A DNA stretch of 64,000 nt from positions 1-64,000 of the forward strand of contig JAKJHU010001320.1 of NCBI GenBank assembly GCA_022316685.1, written 5' to 3'. How positions within the stretch are numbered: position 1 is the first letter of the stretch; each line of letters starts with the position of its first letter. The notes beneath the pieces are model-generated. The model ran no database searches. It worked only from the letters and a program-made list of their open reading frames with translations, and had not been told where the DNA came from. This document shows positions 60,801 through 64,000 of this stretch, in pieces. A program made the position numbers and the translations under genes. Origin of the DNA: Progne subis subis (taxonomy: Eukaryota; Chordata; Aves; Passeriformes; Hirundinidae).

Positions 60801-63800
60801 GCCAACTTCAAGAACGTGGTAAGTGCCACCAGTGAGGGGCTGGGCTGGGGGCTCCGTTGGCTTTTTTGAGGGGTCTCGAGGCTAGGGATGCTCAGCTCTC
60901 CATCCCCAGCTGCTGAAGAAGATCAAGCGCTGCGAGAGGAAGGGCTCCGAGTCGGTGACAGAGGAGAAATGCGCTGTCCTGTTCAGCACTAATGTCACCT
61001 TGACCCCCAGCAACATCTCCATCCACCTCCAGGTACCAGCTCCTCACCTGGGATGGGGCTGGATGTGGTGAGCCTTCCCCTGTGGGACACCTGGGCTGCA
61101 CTGGGATAGTCCCAGGGCAGCCACCACGCTTGGCTCAGGGCCACTTCCCTGCCCCTAGGTCCTGTCCCTGCCCATCGTGGTCATCGTCCACGGGAACCAG
61201 GACAACAACGCCAAAGCCACCGTGCTGTGGGATAACGCCTTCTCCGACATTGTGAGTGCCACGAGCTGGCGGGAAGGAGCTGGAACCTAGGCTCTGGAGG
61301 GGGGGGACAGCGCAGGTGGGAGCAGGAGCCCACCAGGACGTGGTGAGCGTCCCCTCCTGATGACCCCCTGCCCGGCCACAGGAGCGGGTGCCCTTCGTGG
61401 TGGCCGAGCGGGTGCCCTGGGAAAAGATGTGTGACACCCTGAACCTGAAGTTCATGGCAGAGGTGCAGACCACCAAAGGGCTCCTCAAGGAGCATTACTT
61501 CTTCCTGGCCCAGAAGATCTTCAATGACCACAGCGCCAGCCCCGAGGACTTCCAGAACCGCCACGTCTCCTGGGCCCAGTTCAACAAGGTGACTGGGAGG
61601 GCTGGCCAGGGTGGGCAGGGGCCAGCGTGGCCATGAGGAGCCTCATGGCCTCTCTCTGCCTCAGGAGATCCTCCCTGGGCGGGGATTCACCTTCTGGCAG
61701 TGGTTTGATGGAGTCCTGGACCTCACCAAGAGATGCCTCAAAAGTTATTGGTCAGACAGGTGGGTTCCCCCTGGGCTGGGCTTCGTGGGTCCTGATCCCA
61801 CCCCACCGCCCTGGATGATCCTGATCCATGTTCCCCACCTCCCCACCCATCCAGGCTCATCATGGGCTTCATCAGCAAGCAGTACGTGTGCAAACTGCTG
61901 AGCATGGAGTCGGACGGGACCTTCCTGCTCCGCTTCAGCGACTCCGAGATCGGGGGCGTCACCATCGCCTACGTCATCCGGGGCAAGGACGGTGAGACGG
62001 GGTCAGCTGCTGTGCAGGGGGGTCCTCACTGCCAGGGGCTGTTACAGGAACCAGTGCTGGAATCCAGTGATGTGCTTCCCCTCGCTCAGGCTCCAGCCAG
62101 GTGGAAAACATCCAGCCCTTCTCTGCCAAGGACCTGTCCATCCGCTCCCTCGGCGACCGCATCCGGGACCTGGGGCAGCTCCGTAACCTGTACCCCAACA
62201 TCCCCAAGGACCAGGCGTTTGGGAGTCACTACAACAGTGAGTGGGGAGAGCTGGGATGGGCCCTGGGCTGCCCCTCTGCACCCCAGCAATGCTACGGGGG
62301 GTTTGTGGGTCTGACCCAGGTGTCCCCAGGGCTTGCTGGTTGGCAAGCCAAGATGGTTGGCAGGGCGTGGTGGGGGTGATGGCTCATGGATGCTTCTCCT
62401 CTCCGAGCAGAAGAGCAGACAGGCAAGGACGGCCGGGGCTACGTCTCCACTACCATCAAGATGACGGTGGAAAGCGAAAGGTGGGTGCGAGGCCATGTCT
62501 GTGCACGTGGGCTAGGGTTTGCACACACCCCTGGCCAGCCCTGAGCATTCCCCTGGACAGGGAGATCCCTGACTGGGAAGAGAAGAGCTGTTCTGGTGAG
62601 CACAGAGCTCCCCATGGGTCCCCAAGCTGCACTGGGGGCACGTCTGTGCACGTCCCACCCTCCCCCTGAGCACCCACTGGCACAAGTCCTCCTCCAGAGC
62701 CTGGTCCTGGCGGTGCTGATGCAGACTGTGTGCTTTTCCAGGGACCAGCAGCCTCCAGGCACCATGGGGGCTCCCCCCGAAGCCCCCCAGGCCCCGATGT
62801 TCAACCTGCCCGTGCTGCAGCACGAGCTGCGCCCTGAGAGCCTGCAGCCGATGCTGGCCCCCATCTGGTGAGTGCCCTGCGGTGGGGCGTGGGGTGGGGG
62901 CTGTGGCAGAGCCCCCCCCCTCAATCTGAACCTCTCTGTATGTGCACTGCAGCCCCTCCACTCCATTTTGCCCCCAGCCCGTGCCCACGGGCTACCCCAC
63001 GGTTGAGGGCAACATCATGATGGTCCCCGAGAGGATCACCTCCCCCTTCCACAGGTAGGAGCAGGGCAGGCTGAGGGGCAGGGGGGGATGTTCGGGGGTG
63101 TTCCCCTCTCTCTGAGCACTCCTGCTCCCCACAGCCCATCACAGATGCTCTCACCTCCCTCGCTGTCCCACTGCCAGGACCCTGCCTTCAGGTCCCCCGG
63201 GTAAGACGTGGCATACAGATGGAACGGGGGCACCCTGCCCTGCACCCCCTTTTCCCCCCAGTCCCAGGCTGGCACACCTGAAGCGACCATCCCCAGCTGC
63301 CTGGTGCTCCCAAGAGGAGAAGCCCCACACCAACCCCCCACAAACCAAGCCTTGGGGCTGGTGAGTGCCCTGCAGGGCTGGATTTACCCATTCTTCACCC
63401 CTCCCCAGACCCTTCATGCCCAGCCAGTTCATTCCCGGGGAGGTGTCGCAGCTGCTGCCCGCGGGTCCCTCTGCGGAGCCGCAGGACGAGGAGATGCCCG
63501 AGCTGCCCCCGTTCCAGGCCGTGGAGGACGCGTCCCCGCGGTGGTAAGCACGGCCAGGGGTCAGCAGCGGGAAGCCCCTCCCGGTCCCCCCGGCGTCACC
63601 CCGCTGCCTCTTGCCCCCAGGATGTCGCCCAACATGGAGCAGTCATCAACCTCGGAGTTGGACCAGCTCCTGCAGGAGGTGCCCCTGTTGCCCCCCTTCG
63701 CGGCCCCCCTCCCGCAGCACAGCGGGTACCCCAGTTCCAGCCTGTCCTCCTGGGGCCTGGGCCAGGAGGCGCGGTGGGATGACAGCATCCGGCCGAGACA

Positions 63801-63807
63801 TGCGTGA
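57779..63807 (+). CDS. STAT6: STAT6, signal transducer and activator of transcription 6 (complete coding region)
   Basis: Latent cytoplasmic transcription factor phosphorylated by JAKs after IL-4/IL-13 receptor binding; the dimer then enters the nucleus and drives type 2 immune genes. I assembled 2,517 coding bases (838 residues; human about 847). Order: N-terminal interaction domain (from [15 protein letters not shown]), coiled coil ([17 protein letters not shown]), DNA-binding domain ([20 protein letters not shown]), linker ([15 protein letters not shown]), SH2 domain ([13 protein letters not shown]; phosphate-binding Arg about 542), activating Tyr about 621 in [14 protein letters not shown], and a short Pro-rich activation domain with an LxxLL motif (LDQLL, about 790-794). 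All junctions are phase-consistent GT-AG except one break in the coiled coil at 59984-60006. The start has A at -3. Confidence 0.97.
58000..58138 (+). CDS. STAT6: STAT6 coding exon 2
   Basis: Rest of the N-domain helices ([20 protein letters not shown] to ILQQVNSIE). Ends phase 0. Confidence 0.95.
58139..59682 (+). other. STAT6: STAT6 intron between coding exons 2 and 3
   Basis: 1.5 kb, the largest intron within the STAT6 coding region. No repeat family or other feature recognised. Confidence 0.75.
59683..59766 (+). CDS. STAT6: STAT6 coding exon 3
   Basis: [20 protein letters not shown] plus EKAAVLKR, 28 codons, phase 0 on both sides. Confidence 0.95.
59852..59983 (+). CDS. STAT6: STAT6 coding exon 4, first part (before the frame break)
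   Basis: [20 protein letters not shown] to QDGA, start of the coiled coil. The 3' boundary is uncertain: reading straight on reaches a TGA at 60035-60037, so the frame must change between here and 60007. Confidence 0.8.
59984..60006 (+). other. STAT6: Frame-break segment in STAT6 (23 bp, GT..AG)
   Basis: Starts GTGCAG and ends CCCCCAG. Leaving out these 23 bases, or only the 11 bases 59996-60006 (GTGGCCCCCAG), restores the frame. Both are far too short for an ordinary spliceosomal intron. A collapsed GC-rich intron or a sequence error is more likely. Confidence 0.6.
60007..60155 (+). CDS. STAT6: STAT6 coding exon 4/5, second part (after the frame break)
   Basis: [20 protein letters not shown] then [20 protein letters not shown], the most conserved part of the coiled coil. 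The donor GTGAGG splits an Arg codon. Confidence 0.88.
60253..60384 (+). CDS. STAT6: STAT6 coiled-coil exon
   Basis: [20 protein letters not shown] to [10 protein letters not shown]. The acceptor is TTTCCCCAG. Confidence 0.95.
60471..60659 (+). CDS. STAT6: STAT6 exon, end of coiled coil and start of DNA-binding domain
   Basis: [20 protein letters not shown] then [20 protein letters not shown]. Confidence 0.95.
60731..60818 (+). CDS. STAT6: STAT6 DNA-binding domain exon
   Basis: [20 protein letters not shown] through CCANFKNV. Confidence 0.95.
60910..61032 (+). CDS. STAT6: STAT6 DNA-binding domain exon
   Basis: [20 protein letters not shown] and [13 protein letters not shown], the basic DNA-contact region; 41 codons, phase 0 both sides. 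Confidence 0.96.
61159..61251 (+). CDS. STAT6: STAT6 DNA-binding domain exon
   Basis: [20 protein letters not shown] and WDNAFSDI, the invariant STAT signature. Confidence 0.96.
61382..61588 (+). CDS. STAT6: STAT6 linker-domain exon
   Basis: [20 protein letters not shown] through HVSWAQFNK, 69 codons, phase 0 both sides. Confidence 0.96.
61665..61759 (+). CDS. STAT6: STAT6 linker/SH2 exon
   Basis: [20 protein letters not shown] and LKSYWSDR. Confidence 0.96.
61855..61991 (+). CDS. STAT6: STAT6 SH2 exon with phosphotyrosine-binding Arg
   Basis: [20 protein letters not shown] then [14 protein letters not shown]. The Arg codon at 61931-61933 is the invariant SH2 Arg. Confidence 0.97.
62090..62236 (+). 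CDS. STAT6: STAT6 SH2 exon (C-terminal part)
   Basis: [20 protein letters not shown] and [20 protein letters not shown]. Confidence 0.96.
62411..62480 (+). CDS. STAT6: STAT6 exon with activating tyrosine
   Basis: [18 protein letters not shown]. The Tyr codon at 62440-62442 corresponds to human Tyr641, the JAK target required for dimerisation. Confidence 0.96.
62742..62867 (+). CDS. STAT6: STAT6 transactivation-domain exon 1
   Basis: Pro-rich [20 protein letters not shown] to SLQPMLAPI. Poorly conserved with mammals; assigned from clean splice sites and phase. Confidence 0.88.
62953..63054 (+). CDS. STAT6: STAT6 transactivation-domain exon 2
   Basis: [20 protein letters not shown] to ERITSPFH. 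The donor is GTAGGA. Confidence 0.88.
63135..63200 (+). CDS. STAT6: STAT6 transactivation-domain exon 3
   Basis: [20 protein letters not shown], 66 bp, with acceptor TGCTCCCCACAG and donor GTAAGA. Confidence 0.85.
63409..63543 (+). CDS. STAT6: STAT6 transactivation-domain exon 4
   Basis: [20 protein letters not shown] then acidic [18 protein letters not shown]. Confidence 0.87.
63621..63807 (+). CDS. STAT6: STAT6 last coding exon (LxxLL motif, stop)
   Basis: [20 protein letters not shown] with LDQLL at 63658-63672, matching the position of the mammalian LxxLL coactivator-binding motif. The stop TGA is at 63805-63807. Confidence 0.92.
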
Positions 63808-64000
63808 GGGGGCTACTGAGGGGGGGGCGACGACAACGGACTGGGACACACCCCCCTGCCCTCTCACTCCCTCCCAGCTTTGCCTGGGTTCATGGACTTC
63901 ATTACCGCTCCCGCAGAGGGGTGGAAACTCCTACTGGGAAAGGCGGGGTTGGGGGGATTTGGGGTAAAAACACCCTCCCCACCTCCCCTCCGTGCATTGC
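63808..64000 (+). other. STAT6: STAT6 3' UTR (partial)
   Basis: No AATAAA signal is seen before the window ends, so the polyadenylation site lies beyond it. Confidence 0.7.

Overview
This window comes from a vertebrate nuclear genome and most likely from a bird, plausibly a passerine. The genes have many short GT-AG exons. The interspersed repeats include fragments of the avian CR1 LINE and one solo retroviral LTR. The DNA is very GC-rich with dense minisatellites, as on avian microchromosomes. The species call is inference.

Two genes account for essentially all the coding sequence, and they lie head to head. The minus strand carries the 5' half of LRP1 (LDL receptor-related protein 1): 41 exons from the signal-peptide exon at 51630-51702 down to 913-1284. 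This is about 2,274 codons, and the gene continues past the left edge. The plus strand carries a complete STAT6 coding region (57779-63807, about 838 codons). Human LRP1 and STAT6 are also divergent neighbours, so this is conserved synteny.

Layout from right to left: STAT6 coding exons (57.8-63.8 kb); a GC-rich shared upstream region with perfect CREB/ATF sites and candidate STAT6 5' exons (52-57.7 kb); the LRP1 CpG-island promoter and exon 1 (51.6-52.1 kb); LRP1 intron 1 (36.2-51.6 kb) with a solo LTR, several minisatellites and a long hairpin; exons 2-6 (29.0-36.2 kb); the 11-kb intron 6 with CR1 copies and low-complexity tracts; and a compact run of exons 7-41 (0.9-17.8 kb). The exons encode, in order, LDL-A repeats 1-2, EGF repeats, the first YWTD propellers, the ligand-binding cluster II (LDL-A 3-10), and further propeller/EGF blocks.

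The most interesting points are: an unexpected 51-bp in-phase exon-like segment inside LRP1 cluster II that encodes half an LDL-A repeat; a reading-frame break in the STAT6 coiled coil that only an implausibly short GT..AG intron would repair; a tandem CRE pair between the two genes; and a pre-miRNA-sized imperfect hairpin in LRP1 intron 1. LRP1 is an endocytic and signalling receptor and STAT6 is the IL-4/IL-13 transcription factor. Nothing in the sequence shows that they act together beyond sharing an upstream region.
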